37,099 nt of DNA from Clostridia bacterium (GCA_009784985.1 WQXF01000011.1:1-37099), one strand, 5' to 3'; shown: positions 14,470-22,564, counted from the stretch's first letter. The notes: generated by a model not told the origin, from the sequence alone. Numbers and translations: made by a program.

Positions 14470-16698
14470 TCACGGCTCAGCATCGTCTTTTTCCCCATCG
14501 TCGTAAAACGCAACCCGGTTTCGTCCGCCTTCCTTGGCCTGGTAGAGCGCCTCATCCGCATACCGGATGGCCGTCTCCAGATTGTTTCTGGGCGCGGCAA
14601 AGGAAATGCCAAAGCTTGCGGTAACCGGTATCTCTATCCCCTCAAATACCACGGGGGTTTTGCACACTTCCAGCCGGATGCGTTCGGTGGTATTCATCGT
14701 ATTGGTTTTGTTGTTTGGTTTTACGTCGGTCATTAAGATCAAAAATTCCTCGCCGCCGTACCGGCCAAATATATCGTAGGGCCGGATGGCTTTTTTTACG
14801 CGCCGGGCAATCTCTTTGAGCACCATGTCCCCGGCCAGATGCCCGTAGGTATCGTTTACGGCCTTAAAATGATCCAAATCAAACATGATGGCAAAACAAT
14901 CGATGCCCGTTCGGTTGGACCGGGATATCTGCATTTCGGCAAACTCCAAGAAAAAGCGCCGGTTGTAGATACCCGTAAGGGCGTCATGGTTGGCGATTTC
15001 CTCCAGCTTTTTGCTGAGCCGCACATTCTTTATCAGCAAAAACATGGTAGCAACCAATATCAGCAGCAACACGCCCATAAAGATGGACATGTACAACGCA
15101 CGCTCTTCCGCCAGCTTTTTGGAGTAATCGAATAACCGGCCGGTCCAGCTGATTTCAATTGCGTCGGTGGGCACGTGCTGCTGCGCCTTGTCGATGATGG
15201 AATGCAGCACCTTTTGCTCCTTATGGAAACCAAAATGGGAATTCATGGGCGCGTTTAACTTAATGTTGATCTTAAAACCCGGCCGCCCCCGGTAATTGAT
15301 CTGGTTGAGCAGCATGTGCTCCGATGCCATCAGCAGCGTCACCTCGCCTCTTTCCAGGGCGTCTAGGCAATCGGTGAAACCATCGTATTCCACCAAATTA
15401 TCGTTGTCCGGAAAGAGCTCACGGTATATCTCCGCGTGCCCGGATTGCCGCATAACCCCTACCCTCTCCCGCATCACCTGATAGCTGGCTAGGTTGGGGA
15501 AATCCGCCTTCGACAGGATGGCATAATACGAATGGGAGTAGGGAACCGTGCTCCACAAAAAGTGATCGCTCCTGGATTTGGAGTATAAAAGTTGCGCCAC
15601 CATGGGGATTTCGCCGGTATGTACGCCTTGAAGCAAATCCGCCCAAATGGCGCCTTTGGGGGCGACGGCCTCAAAACGGATGCCCGTAAGCCCGCTGATT
15701 TCCGCCAGCACATCCACGGCGATTCCCTCGAATTGCCCAACCACCTCATTGAAGAAGACAACGGGGTAGTTGTCTCGCTCATAGGCGACAAATACTGTTT
15801 TGCCTTGCTGTGCCAGATCCTCTAGATAGGCCCTTTCCTCCTCTGTAAAAGACCGGTGCAGTTTGTGTTTTGCGTAAGCAAAATCGCCCTCTTTATAGAG
15901 CGCGTACAGCACATCGGCCCCACCCGAAGAAATATACTTATCTACCACCGAAATAAAGGGCAACAGGTCCGGGTTGGCCGTGGTCATGGAAACCGACTCA
16001 TGTACCATGGAGAAAAAAATTGCGGAGTGAATAAAATCGTACTCGGTAAAGGCAGGGTCGGCCACCGCCTCTTCCACAAAGGCATCGATCTCCCCTTCTT
16101 GAAGCAAACGCGCTGCGGTATGATAGTTGTCCACGCTTACGCGCTCAAACGCCATGGGGTAGGCCTTAGCGATGGAATCCGCCGTAACGGTATCCTCCAA
16201 AAAGCCCAGGGTAAGGCCTTCGATGTCTGATTCAGTGCGTATATTTGAATCCGCTAGGGTAAATATCCGCAGCACACGCTCGGCGATGGAATGGCTCATG
16301 CTATATTTTTGTGCACGCTCCGCCGTGGCCGTCAACTCCCCCGTAAAATCCAGGGCTTGGGTGTCCAACCTTTTGATCAGCTCGTCCCACTCGTACATTT
16401 CCGGCACAAAGGGTATCCCAAACAAACCGGTCAAAAAGTCGCCGTATGCAATCGCAAAACCGGCAAAGGAACCGTCGGGCAGGATAAACGCTTCCGTGCT
16501 CAAAAGGCTCCCGTAGGTCAAGCGACCCCTATCGGCTTTAACCGCCTCAATCGCGGCGATTTCTTCCTCGGTTACGCCGGGGATATCCTTGTACGTCTTT
16601 ATGGAATCCATGGGCGAGGTTTTTTCCGGCGGCGCGCCGCACCCCGCCAGTGAAAGCACAAGCAGCATTGTCAGCAAAAGGGCTCCCCTACGCTTCAT
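14470..16698 (-). CDS. Diguanylate cyclase with two extracytoplasmic solute-binding domains (742 aa)
   Basis: Makes cyclic-di-GMP in response to an external ligand. Order: lipoprotein-type signal (MKRRGALLLTMLLVLSLAGC, lipobox LAGC), two tandem SBP_bac_3-like periplasmic-binding domains (~55-290 and ~295-530; the second begins near GKTVFVAYERDNYPVVFFNE), one membrane helix (~534-556, SIFMGVLLLILVATMFLLI), then a GGDEF domain (~570-735) with GGEEF at 648-652. An RxxD product-inhibition site (RPYD, 639-642) lies exactly five residues before GGEEF, so it is probably active and feedback-inhibited. The lipobox would tether the sensor's N-terminus to the membrane in addition to the helix. It is convergent with the HD-PRTase gene; a small hairpin (14457-14473) covers both 3' ends. 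Confidence 0.92.
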   Translation of the reverse strand: MKRRGALLLTMLLVLSLAGCGAPPEKTSPMDSIKTYKDIPGVTEEEIAAIEAVKADRGRLTYGSLLSTEAFILPDGSFAGFAIAYGDFLTGLFGIPFVPEMYEWDELIKRLDTQALDFTGELTATAERAQKYSMSHSIAERVLRIFTLADSNIRTESDIEGLTLGFLEDTVTADSIAKAYPMAFERVSVDNYHTAARLLQEGEIDAFVEEAVADPAFTEYDFIHSAIFFSMVHESVSMTTANPDLLPFISVVDKYISSGGADVLYALYKEGDFAYAKHKLHRSFTEEERAYLEDLAQQGKTVFVAYERDNYPVVFFNEVVGQFEGIAVDVLAEISGLTGIRFEAVAPKGAIWADLLQGVHTGEIPMVAQLLYSKSRSDHFLWSTVPYSHSYYAILSKADFPNLASYQVMRERVGVMRQSGHAEIYRELFPDNDNLVEYDGFTDCLDALERGEVTLLMASEHMLLNQINYRGRPGFKINIKLNAPMNSHFGFHKEQKVLHSIIDKAQQHVPTDAIEISWTGRLFDYSKKLAEERALYMSIFMGVLLLILVATMFLLIKNVRLSKKLEEIANHDALTGIYNRRFFLEFAEMQISRSNRTGIDCFAIMFDLDHFKAVNDTYGHLAGDMVLKEIARRVKKAIRPYDIFGRYGGEEFLILMTDVKPNNKTNTMNTTERIRLEVCKTPVVFEGIEIPVTASFGISFAAPRNNLETAIRYADEALYQAKEGGRNRVAFYDDGEKDDAEP

Positions 16699-16816
16699 AA
16701 CAAATCGCTCCCATAATCAAATTATATTATGATGAGAGTAGTATATCGTATTTTTGTGCCAAAAGGTGGGGGATAACCTTAATTCATATATTAAGTTTAT
16801 GGATGCAGAAGCACGC

Positions 16817-17545
16817 TCACCCAAGCAAACGCAGAACATCCTTTTGGGTTTCCAGCACCCTTTGGGCAATGAATTCCACAAAAGGCCCGTCGTCCACATG
16901 CGCCCTCTCTAGCGCGGCGATATACTCCGCGCGCAAAACCGGCGGTACAATCGCCAGCGTGTAGCCATGTCGAAGCAAGCATAGGCTCATCAGCAGCCGG
17001 GATACCCTGCCATTGCCATCGATGAACGGGTGAATGAAAACAAATCGTTTATGCGCTTGTGCGGCAAATGCCACCGGGTGCAACTTACTTTCGTTCACAG
17101 CCATCCACTCCGCAAACGCAGCCATCATACCGGATATTTGATCAGGCCGTGGAAGCGGGTACTGTGAGCCGGAGATAAACACCTGCTGCGTGCGGTATGC
17201 GCCAGCCTCGGCCTCGTTTATCTGCGAGTAGAACAGCCTATGGAGCTCGCATATATCTTGCTTTGTTAGAGGACTGGAGGCGTCCAGGAGGCCATACATG
17301 GCATCGTATGCCTTGGCATGTCCGGTGGCTTCATAATAATCGCGGATAGGCTTTCCGCCCACCGTGAGACCATCTTCCAGCAGCACCTTGGTTTCGCTTT
17401 CGGTTAGGCTGGAACCCTCCAGTGCGTTGCTGGACCAGGTTAGGCCTACCCGGTAGTAGCCGCGCAGTTGGGACAGCAATGGTTCTTGCAGAGGGCGATG
17501 CTGATCTATCCGCGCCTTGTTTGTTTCGATGCGGTCAAGCGTCAC
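16817..17545 (-). CDS. Fic-domain protein, self-inhibited class (242 aa)
   Basis: Fic enzymes transfer AMP (or other phosphate-containing groups) from nucleotides to hydroxyl side chains of target proteins. The active loop is complete: HPFIDGNGRVSR at 172-183, with catalytic H172 and the phosphate-binding GNGR. An N-terminal inhibitory helix S39-N-A-L-E43-G44 fits the (S/T)xxxE(G/N) signature that occludes the ATP site, making this an intramolecularly inhibited Fic. GTG 17545 is chosen: AGGAGG lies 7 nt upstream, while the longer frame would begin inside the tRNA terminator. The C-terminal helices (~190-242) are typical of Fic/DUF4172-like proteins. It lies directly downstream of tRNA-Val on the same strand; the terminator in between should limit read-through. 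Confidence 0.9.
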   Translation of the reverse strand: MTLDRIETNKARIDQHRPLQEPLLSQLRGYYRVGLTWSSNALEGSSLTESETKVLLEDGLTVGGKPIRDYYEATGHAKAYDAMYGLLDASSPLTKQDICELHRLFYSQINEAEAGAYRTQQVFISGSQYPLPRPDQISGMMAAFAEWMAVNESKLHPVAFAAQAHKRFVFIHPFIDGNGRVSRLLMSLCLLRHGYTLAIVPPVLRAEYIAALERAHVDDGPFVEFIAQRVLETQKDVLRLLG

Positions 17546-17561
17546 TTGGTTTCCTCCTCTC

Positions 17562-17602
17562 AAAAAACCCCGCATCCTCTTGATATGCAAGAATCTGCGG
17601 GG
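17562..17602 (-). terminator. Terminator behind tRNA-Val
   Basis: CCCCGCA (17568-17574) pairs with TGCGGGG (17596-17602), a 7-bp GC-rich stem. On the minus strand it is followed by six T (17562-17567). It lies 15 nt past the tRNA 3' end and 16 nt before the fic start codon. Confidence 0.8.
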
Positions 17603-17617
17603 TTTTCTCCCTCCAAA

Positions 17618-17691
17618 TGGGGTCAATAGGACTTGAACCTACGACCTCTACGATGTCAACGTAGCGCTCTAACCAGCTGAGCTATGACCCC
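17618..17691 (-). tRNA. tRNA-Val (anticodon GAC)
   Basis: The minus strand folds as a standard tRNA of 74 nt: acceptor GGGGTCA/TGACCCC with discriminator A, D-arm GCTC/GAGC, anticodon arm CTACG-TTGACAT-CGTAG (anticodon GAC, reads GUC valine), T-arm GTAGG-TTCAAGT-CCTAT. CCA is not encoded. All stems pair fully. No mobile element occupies its 3' end. Confidence 0.95.
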
Positions 17692-17706
17692 AAGGCGACG
17701 AAACTT

Positions 17707-17735
17707 ATTGTACAAAATCCGCAAAAAAAAAGCAA
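17707..17735 (-). promoter_or_regulatory. Promoter of tRNA-Val
   Basis: Minus strand TTGCTT (17730-17735), 17-bp spacer, TACAAT (17707-17712); transcription would begin about 10 nt before the tRNA 5' end. Confidence 0.55.
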
Positions 17736-17834
17736 GCCTAAGATTCGCGCCCAAATTGTGTGGGAACTTTTTCCCCTAGCCCTCCGTCCAAAGAACAGCG
17801 CGCAATACAAAACAACAAAACGGAGGGAATCATC

Positions 17835-19472
17835 ATGAAACGGTTTTTGTGCATATTGGTATGCCTGGCAATGGCACTGAGCGCCTCGGGCTGCACTATA
17901 CTGACGGATCGGGCTTCGGTAAACGAAAAAGCGGACATCAATGTTGTGGAAAATTTGGAACCGCTGGCTGAGTACGAAGTGGACTACGACGGGGGCATGG
18001 CGTTCAGCCTTGCCGATACCACGATGTTTAGAACAGTGGCGCCCGGGACTGCGTTGCTGCAAGAAGAACCTGAATGGAATTACGACGAATACGCGCCGGT
18101 GATCGAAAGCGGGTTCTCCGCCACCCTTACTAGCCCGCTGTCCACCTTTGCGGCGGATGTGGACACGGCGTCGTACGCCAACGTCCGGCGTATGATCCGC
18201 CAGCAGCGAAAAATCCCCCAGGACGCTGTACGCATCGAAGAGATGATCAACGCCTTTACGTACAACTACCCCCCACCCCAGGGCGACGATCCGGTGGCCA
18301 TCTCGGCCCAAGCCGCCCCCTGCCCGTGGAATGAACAAAACCTGTTGCTCCGGGTGGCCCTCAAGGCGCAAGACATCGACGTGGCCGATCTGCCGCCCTC
18401 CAACCTGGTATTTTTGATTGACGTATCGGGCAGCATGGACACTCCGGAGAGGCTCCCCCTGGTGCAACGAAGCTTTGCGTTGCTCACCGAACAGCTCACC
18501 GCCCGGGACCGGGTGTCCATCGTGGTGTATGCGGGTACGGACGCCGTGGTGCTGGATGGGGTACGCGGCGACGAGAAAGCTAAAATTCTTGAAGCCATCT
18601 ATGAGCTAAAGGCAGGCGGCAGCACCAACGGTGCAGCGGGCATCACCACCGCCTATGAAGTGGCACGCAAGTACACCGGCGAGGGCATCAACAGCCGCGT
18701 GATCCTCGCCACCGACGGGGACTTTAACGTGGGCGTCAATTCAGAAAGCGACCTGATCCGCCTGATCGAAGGCCAGCGCGACCAGGGAATCTTCCTTACG
18801 GTGTTAGGTTACGGCTACGGCAATCTAAAAGACAATAAGCTGGAAGCCCTGGCCAAAAACGGCAACGGAAACGCCACCTACATCGATACCATCCATCAGG
18901 CGCGCCGGGCCCTGGTGGAAGAGATGGGCGCGACTCTAGTCACCGTTGCCAAGGATGTGAAGCTCCAGGTAGAATTTAATCCCGCCGTGGTGGAAGCGTA
19001 CCGGTTGATCGGATACGAGCACCGCAGGCTGGCCGCCGAGGATTTTGCCGACGACACCAAAGACGGCGGTGAGATGGGCGCGGGCCATAGCGTCACGGCC
19101 CTCTACGAGCTGGCGCCCGTGGGCGCGGGTACGGTTCCGGCCATTGAGCTCACCTATCAGAACGCCATCGTCACCGACAGCGCGGATTTTGCGACGGTAC
19201 ACGTTCGCTACAAGGAGCCCCAGGGCGACGTATCCACCGCGATCTCTTATGTGGTAGAGGCAAGGGCTTTTACCGACAAGCCGGATGACGATTTCCAGCT
19301 GGCAACCGCAGTGGCCGCCTTTGGCCAAATGATCTCGGGCAGCAAGTATGTGGGTAGCGCCGATGAGCGAATGGTGCTGGATATGCTGCAGCCCCTGCTC
19401 AGCGGCGATACCGGCGGGCGGATCGTGGAGCTGTATGATTTGGTGCGGACGAGCGGGGGGCTGTACGAGTAA
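17835..19472 (+). CDS. YfbK-like lipoprotein with von Willebrand A domain (545 aa)
   Basis: An exported lipoprotein: signal MKRFLCILVCLAMALSASGC ends in the lipobox SASGC, so it is anchored outside the cell. The order matches E. coli YfbK: an N-terminal region containing TFAADVDTASYANVRRMIRQ and EMINAFTYNYPPP, a VWA domain with a full MIDAS (D196-V-S198-G-S200-M; later T and D in STNGAAGI and ILATDGDFNVGV), then a C-terminal DUF3520-like region to GGRIVELYDLVRTSGG. VWA/MIDAS domains bind metal and protein partners; the role of YfbK itself is not established. ATG 17835 follows CGGAGGG. It has no obvious operon partner and ends in a strong terminator. Confidence 0.9.
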   Translation: MKRFLCILVCLAMALSASGCTILTDRASVNEKADINVVENLEPLAEYEVDYDGGMAFSLADTTMFRTVAPGTALLQEEPEWNYDEYAPVIESGFSATLTSPLSTFAADVDTASYANVRRMIRQQRKIPQDAVRIEEMINAFTYNYPPPQGDDPVAISAQAAPCPWNEQNLLLRVALKAQDIDVADLPPSNLVFLIDVSGSMDTPERLPLVQRSFALLTEQLTARDRVSIVVYAGTDAVVLDGVRGDEKAKILEAIYELKAGGSTNGAAGITTAYEVARKYTGEGINSRVILATDGDFNVGVNSESDLIRLIEGQRDQGIFLTVLGYGYGNLKDNKLEALAKNGNGNATYIDTIHQARRALVEEMGATLVTVAKDVKLQVEFNPAVVEAYRLIGYEHRRLAAEDFADDTKDGGEMGAGHSVTALYELAPVGAGTVPAIELTYQNAIVTDSADFATVHVRYKEPQGDVSTAISYVVEARAFTDKPDDDFQLATAVAAFGQMISGSKYVGSADERMVLDMLQPLLSGDTGGRIVELYDLVRTSGGLYE

Positions 19473-19504
19473 TGGGAAATTGAAAATGGAAAGTGGAAAA
19501 TAAG

Positions 19505-19543
19505 AAAACCCCGGAGCATGTGTGATGTGCGTCCGGGGTTTTT
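19505..19543. terminator. Bidirectional terminator
   Basis: AAAACCCCGGA (19505-19515) pairs with TCCGGGGTTTT (19532-19542), an 11-bp stem flanked by A-run and T-run. It therefore works for the YfbK-like gene (plus) and for the convergent flavin-barrel gene ending at 19557 (minus). Confidence 0.85.
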
Positions 19544-19556
19544 ATAACGAAACAGC

Positions 19557-19979
19557 TCAAATCTCAAAATCTGCAAGCTTAAAGTCCGCATAGAATCTCC
19601 CTGAAGTTGGGGTGAATCTAAGAACACAAAAATCAGGGTCGGTGAAAGATTTTTGTGGATAGGCATTTTTGAATATGCTCTGCCAATATTTTTCTTTGAT
19701 GCTCATTTCGGTCACAATTTCCATATCACCTTTGAGCAAACATCCCTTCCACCATACAATCTTTCGACTGTAAAAATAAACATTGGATTTTTGATTTCTA
19801 CTCATTTCGGCGACAAACTTCGAGGACGTATTCGTACAGAAATACATCTCACTCAACGATTCTCTATATTTGCCGGGAACAACTGCTTTTGTCAGTGGGT
19901 AACCATCTGATCCCACACAAGACAAAATGAATGTGTTAACTTTTTTGTGTAACTTCTCGGCTTTTTCTCTTGGTGTCAT
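19557..19979 (-). CDS. Pyridoxamine-5'-phosphate-oxidase-like flavin split-barrel protein (140 aa)
   Basis: A small protein of the FMN-binding split-barrel superfamily, close in pattern to 'general stress protein 26' types: N-terminal helix MTPREKAEKLHKKVNTFILS, the strand CVGSDGYPLTKAVV, then EMYFCTNTSSKFVAEMSRNQ and NVYFYSR, as in this fold, ending in VLRFTPTSGRFYADFK. Members use FMN or F420, or bind ligands without catalysis; the substrate cannot be told. ATG 19979 has GGAGG five bases upstream; an in-frame ATG at 19991 with a weaker AGAGGA site would add four residues. It is convergent with the VWA lipoprotein gene. Confidence 0.8.
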   Translation of the reverse strand: MTPREKAEKLHKKVNTFILSCVGSDGYPLTKAVVPGKYRESLSEMYFCTNTSSKFVAEMSRNQKSNVYFYSRKIVWWKGCLLKGDMEIVTEMSIKEKYWQSIFKNAYPQKSFTDPDFCVLRFTPTSGRFYADFKLADFEI

Positions 19980-20119
19980 TTTGTCCTCCATTATGTATGT
20001 TCCTCTCTACACCAGACATACCCCTCCCTGCCCACGGCGCATCATGGGCAAGGTATCATTGGCGACGATTACCGTCGCCCCAGCAGTTCAACCTCAATTG
20101 CTGCAAAAAGGGGAACCCT

Positions 20120-20257
20120 TTAGTTTTCGTTTCCTTCCTTCGCTGACAGTGCCTTGACTTTTTGTATTGCCTCTTCTAGGCTACTGCTGTTTTCCATTGC
20201 CATCAAAACCAGGTTTAGCAGTGTTTTGAATTGATAGTCTGTCATTGTATTTTGCAT
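20120..20257 (-). CDS. Small helical protein (45 aa)
   Basis: Start ATG 20257 has AGGAGG eight bases upstream. The product (MQNTMTDYQFKTLLNLVLMA..., then SSSLEEAIQKVKALSAKEG) is two amphipathic helices. It resembles very small 'MTDYQFKALLKM'-type proteins I have seen in Clostridia, whose function is unknown. A good promoter (TTGACT-17-TAAAAT, 20307-20335) precedes it, which supports expression as an independent unit. No partner gene is evident. The 140-nt gap downstream holds only a weak 7-bp hairpin (20061-20079). Confidence 0.6.
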   Translation of the reverse strand: MQNTMTDYQFKTLLNLVLMAMENSSSLEEAIQKVKALSAKEGNEN

Positions 20258-20306
20258 CCTCTCTGCCTCCTGTCCGGCGTACTTGGATCGGCCTACTATA
20301 CTGCTC

Positions 20307-20335
20307 ATTTTACCTTATACCTACTTCCAAGTCAA
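20307..20335 (-). promoter_or_regulatory. Promoter of the 45-aa gene
   Basis: Minus strand TTGACT (20330-20335), 17-bp spacer, TAAAAT (20307-20312). Confidence 0.6.
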
Positions 20336-20440
20336 TTCATGGGCAGCACTTTGCTGCGCTTCGGGTTTTTTCATTACATTGTAGCGTTTAGGCATGTTTC
20401 GCGCTATAATACTGGAAGAGCATTACAGGGGGGGACATAC

Positions 20441-21187
20441 ATGAAGCCGCGCGTGATCACCGAATACGCCATCCATTCGCCTAAAATCCACCGGCCCCGT
20501 TTGCTTGCCGTGGTATCGGATTTACACAACCGCCGCTTTGATGATATTCTTGTGGCCTGCGCCCGCGCTGAGGCGATGCTTGTCCCCGGCGACTTGATCG
20601 ATATTTGCCCCCACCATGCGGCCCTCGGGCTTGATTTTCTGCGCCAGATGGCAGCGCGGATGCCTACCTACTATACCTATGGCAACCACGAAGACCTGTG
20701 CGACGATGCCTTTGAATCCCAAGTGCGCGGCACGGGCGCGGTGCTGCTCAACAACGCCTTCTGCAACCACGACGGGCTGGTGATCGGCGGGCTGCACCTA
20801 TACGACAAGCCGCGCCTCTTTTCCCTGCACGACCGCCGGAACATCGGCGACGGGCTGGTGGGCACGGCCACGCGTATGCTGGGCGCGCTGGAGCAAGAGA
20901 AAGGGTTTCGCCTATTGCTGAGCCACAAACCGGAGTGGTTCGCGCGTTTGGTACGCCAGCGGGATGTGGATTTAACGGTGTCCGGCCACGCCCATGGGGG
21001 GCAGATACGCCTGTTTGGGCAAGGCCTCTACGCCCCGCACCAGGGCGTGCTGCCCAGATGGACCCGGGGCCTGTACGAAGATGACCGCCTGCTGGTGAGC
21101 GCAGGGGCGACCAATACCGAATGGGTGCCCCGCATCGGGAATCCCTGCGAAATCTTGCTGGTGCGGCTGTTGCCGCCACCAGCATAA
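20441..21187 (+). CDS. Calcineurin-like metallophosphatase (248 aa)
   Basis: Dimetal phosphoesterase with all family blocks: SDLHN (D27, H29), GDLID (D51), GNHE (N82-H83), LLSHKPEW and SGHAHGGQ. The DxH spacing, the SHKPEW block and the GHAHGGQ ending resemble the YkuE/LpxG-like membrane-associated phosphoesterases rather than nucleases. There is no N-terminal membrane helix here, so it is probably cytosolic. Substrate unknown. ATG 20441 is used because GGGGGG lies just upstream and the family fold begins soon after; a -10-like TATAAT sits at 20405-20410. The carboxylesterase gene begins 15 nt later, so the two are probably one operon. Confidence 0.88.
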   Translation: MKPRVITEYAIHSPKIHRPRLLAVVSDLHNRRFDDILVACARAEAMLVPGDLIDICPHHAALGLDFLRQMAARMPTYYTYGNHEDLCDDAFESQVRGTGAVLLNNAFCNHDGLVIGGLHLYDKPRLFSLHDRRNIGDGLVGTATRMLGALEQEKGFRLLLSHKPEWFARLVRQRDVDLTVSGHAHGGQIRLFGQGLYAPHQGVLPRWTRGLYEDDRLLVSAGATNTEWVPRIGNPCEILLVRLLPPPA

Positions 21188-21202
21188 AAGGGGGGCAAAA
21201 GG

Positions 21203-21955
21203 ATGGCAGCCCACAGATTTTCCGAGCGGGCGCAGCCCTTTTTGTTGGAGGGCGGCGCCCACGGCGTGTTGCTTCTCCACGGGTTTACCGCCACCCCAGC
21301 CATGATGTACCCCCTCGGCAAAGCGCTACACGCCAACCTGGACGTTTCGGGCCAGCGGCCCACGGTGCAAGGCATCCTGCTGCCCGGCCACGGAACCCGC
21401 ATCCAGGATATGCGCAGCCACGGCGGCTACACGCCCTGGCTCAACGCTGCCATCGATGCTTTTGACGCGCTGGCAGCCCGGTGCGACCGGGTGTCGGTGA
21501 TCGGCCATTCCATGGGCGGCGTGCTGGCGCTGCTCCTGGCCCAGCAAAGGCCGGTACACAATGTAATCCCCATTGCCGCACCCATGCGCCTTTGCCGTTT
21601 CACCGCGCGCCTTGCGCCTTATATCGGATGGGCTATCCCCTTTACGGTGGATAAGCGAGGCCCTGGTGAGGATTGTGATCTGGGTTATGCGGGCATGGCG
21701 GTGTGCCGGGTGGGTGATCTGCTGCGCCTTATGCGCCAGGCGGAGCGTAACTTAGCCCAAATCAGCTGCCCAATTCTTGTGGTACAGCCAATAAACGATG
21801 AGACCGTGCGCGCGGCCAGCGCCAATATCATCTACAATGGCGTAAGCAGCCAGCGCAAGGAGTTACTGTGGCTGGAGCGCTCGGGGCACGGATGCGTGAT
21901 CGGGCCGGAGCATCAGCAGTTGTTTGATGCGTGCGGGAGTTTTTTGCGGGGGTGA
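21203..21955 (+). CDS. Alpha/beta-hydrolase, carboxylesterase Est30 type (250 aa)
   Basis: A serine hydrolase of the small Bacillus-type carboxylesterase / monoacylglycerol lipase group. Oxyanion motif VLLLHGFTATP (22-32), PGHGT (61-65), nucleophile elbow GHSMGG (S103), acid D199 in VVQPINDETV, base H229 in LERSGHGCV. Length (~250) matches the family; a cap subdomain lies around 120-165. It would hydrolyse short- to medium-chain esters or monoacylglycerols in the cytosol. A GGGGGG-type ribosome site precedes the ATG, and the gene follows the metallophosphatase by 15 nt. Its stop is 7 nt from the convergent hicB stop. Confidence 0.9.
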   Translation: MAAHRFSERAQPFLLEGGAHGVLLLHGFTATPAMMYPLGKALHANLDVSGQRPTVQGILLPGHGTRIQDMRSHGGYTPWLNAAIDAFDALAARCDRVSVIGHSMGGVLALLLAQQRPVHNVIPIAAPMRLCRFTARLAPYIGWAIPFTVDKRGPGEDCDLGYAGMAVCRVGDLLRLMRQAERNLAQISCPILVVQPINDETVRAASANIIYNGVSSQRKELLWLERSGHGCVIGPEHQQLFDACGSFLRG

Positions 21956-21962
21956 GCCAGCG

Positions 21963-22325
21963 TTACGTTTGCGGCAAGGCTTGGTCTGCTGCTGGGCTTA
22001 CATATCGGGTAATGGCATTTTCCACCGCACGATTCAGGCTATCACCGTCCCTGATGGCGCGGGCGGCCACCTCCCGGTGTAGCTGGCGTGAGATGCGCAC
22101 GTTAAAGGTTCCGCTATATGCTTTGTCTGGTTGCTTGCCTTTTTCCTCGCAAAAAGCCAGGTATTCATCAACGGATTTCTGGAATTCGCTTTCGATATCG
22201 TCAATGGATCCGCTCTCAAAAGTAACCAAATCGCAAATGCCTTCAACTCTGCCAAAAAGCACATGGTCTTCGGCGCTATATTCGACTTTGGCAACGTATC
22301 CTTTGTATTCCAGCGTGTTAGCCAT
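21963..22325 (-). CDS. hicB: HicB-family protein, second copy (120 aa)
   Basis: The N-terminal ~75 residues show the HicB fold (YKGYVAKVEYSAEDHVLFGR, then FESGSIDDIESEFQKSVDEY). The C-terminal ~40 residues form a ribbon-helix-helix (GTFNVRISRQLHREVAARAI...DSLNRAVENAI), as in COG4226-type HicB. It is only distantly similar to the copy at 5637. No HicA-like gene lies on either side: upstream is a 21-aa frame that overlaps its start by 8 nt (ATGGCTAA). It has a good promoter and an inverted repeat just past the predicted transcription start, as expected for an autorepressor. It may be an orphan antitoxin or a stand-alone regulator. Confidence 0.85.
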   Translation of the reverse strand: MANTLEYKGYVAKVEYSAEDHVLFGRVEGICDLVTFESGSIDDIESEFQKSVDEYLAFCEEKGKQPDKAYSGTFNVRISRQLHREVAARAIRDGDSLNRAVENAITRYVSPAADQALPQT

Positions 22326-22383
22326 TCAAATCGCCGCCTTCCCGCAATTTTTCACAAATGATCTTCACTGCATACGTTTTCAT
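22318..22383 (-). CDS. 21-aa frame coupled to hicB
   Basis: ATG at 22383 to TAA at 22318-22320 encodes a 21-residue basic peptide (MKTYAVKIICEKLREGGDL...). Its stop overlaps the hicB start in ATGGCTAA, a typical coupling arrangement. It occupies the slot normally held by the HicA toxin but shows no HicA motif and has no strong ribosome site. It may be a leader peptide, a toxin remnant, or not translated. Confidence 0.35.
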   Translation of the reverse strand: MKTYAVKIICEKLREGGDLNG

Positions 22384-22419
22384 GATGCTTGCAGGATGAG
22401 GTCTACAATCTCCTCGCCA

Positions 22420-22438
22420 GCAACTATTGTTTAGTTGC
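22420..22438. promoter_or_regulatory. Operator-like inverted repeat of the second hicB
   Basis: GCAACTA (22420-22426) and TAGTTGC (22432-22438) are exact inverses separated by 5 bp. They lie at about +1 to +19 relative to the hicB promoter, so a bound HicB dimer would block initiation. Confidence 0.55.
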
Positions 22439-22444
22439 AATTGC

Positions 22445-22473
22445 AGTATAGCACTCTGCTTTCACGACGTCAA
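22445..22473 (-). promoter_or_regulatory. Promoter of the second hicB
   Basis: Minus strand TTGACG (22468-22473), 17-bp spacer, TATACT (22445-22450). It diverges from the leuS promoter ~56 bp away. Confidence 0.65.
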
Positions 22474-22528
22474 GTATTAAACGATGTCTTTTACATCGGG
22501 AAAATATCGGCAAAAAAGCATAGTTTGA

Positions 22529-22558
22529 TTTGACAACCGCCCCCTTCCCGCGTATACT
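22529..22558 (+). promoter_or_regulatory. Promoter of the leuS T-box leader
   Basis: TTGACA (22529-22534) and TATACT (22553-22558) are separated by 18 bp. The leader RNA would begin near 22565. Confidence 0.7.
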
Positions 22559-22564
22559 ATCTTT

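Noticed and set aside
14457-14473. GTGAGA-N5-TCTCAC hairpin as a terminator between the HD-PRTase and cyclase genes
   Set aside because: It is only a 6-bp stem without a T-run on either strand; noted as a weak structure in a 14-nt convergent gap.
17682-18467. 261-codon minus-strand frame opposite the YfbK-like gene
   Set aside because: It overlaps the tRNA promoter and the well-supported VWA lipoprotein gene, has no ribosome site, and its sequence has no recognisable domain.
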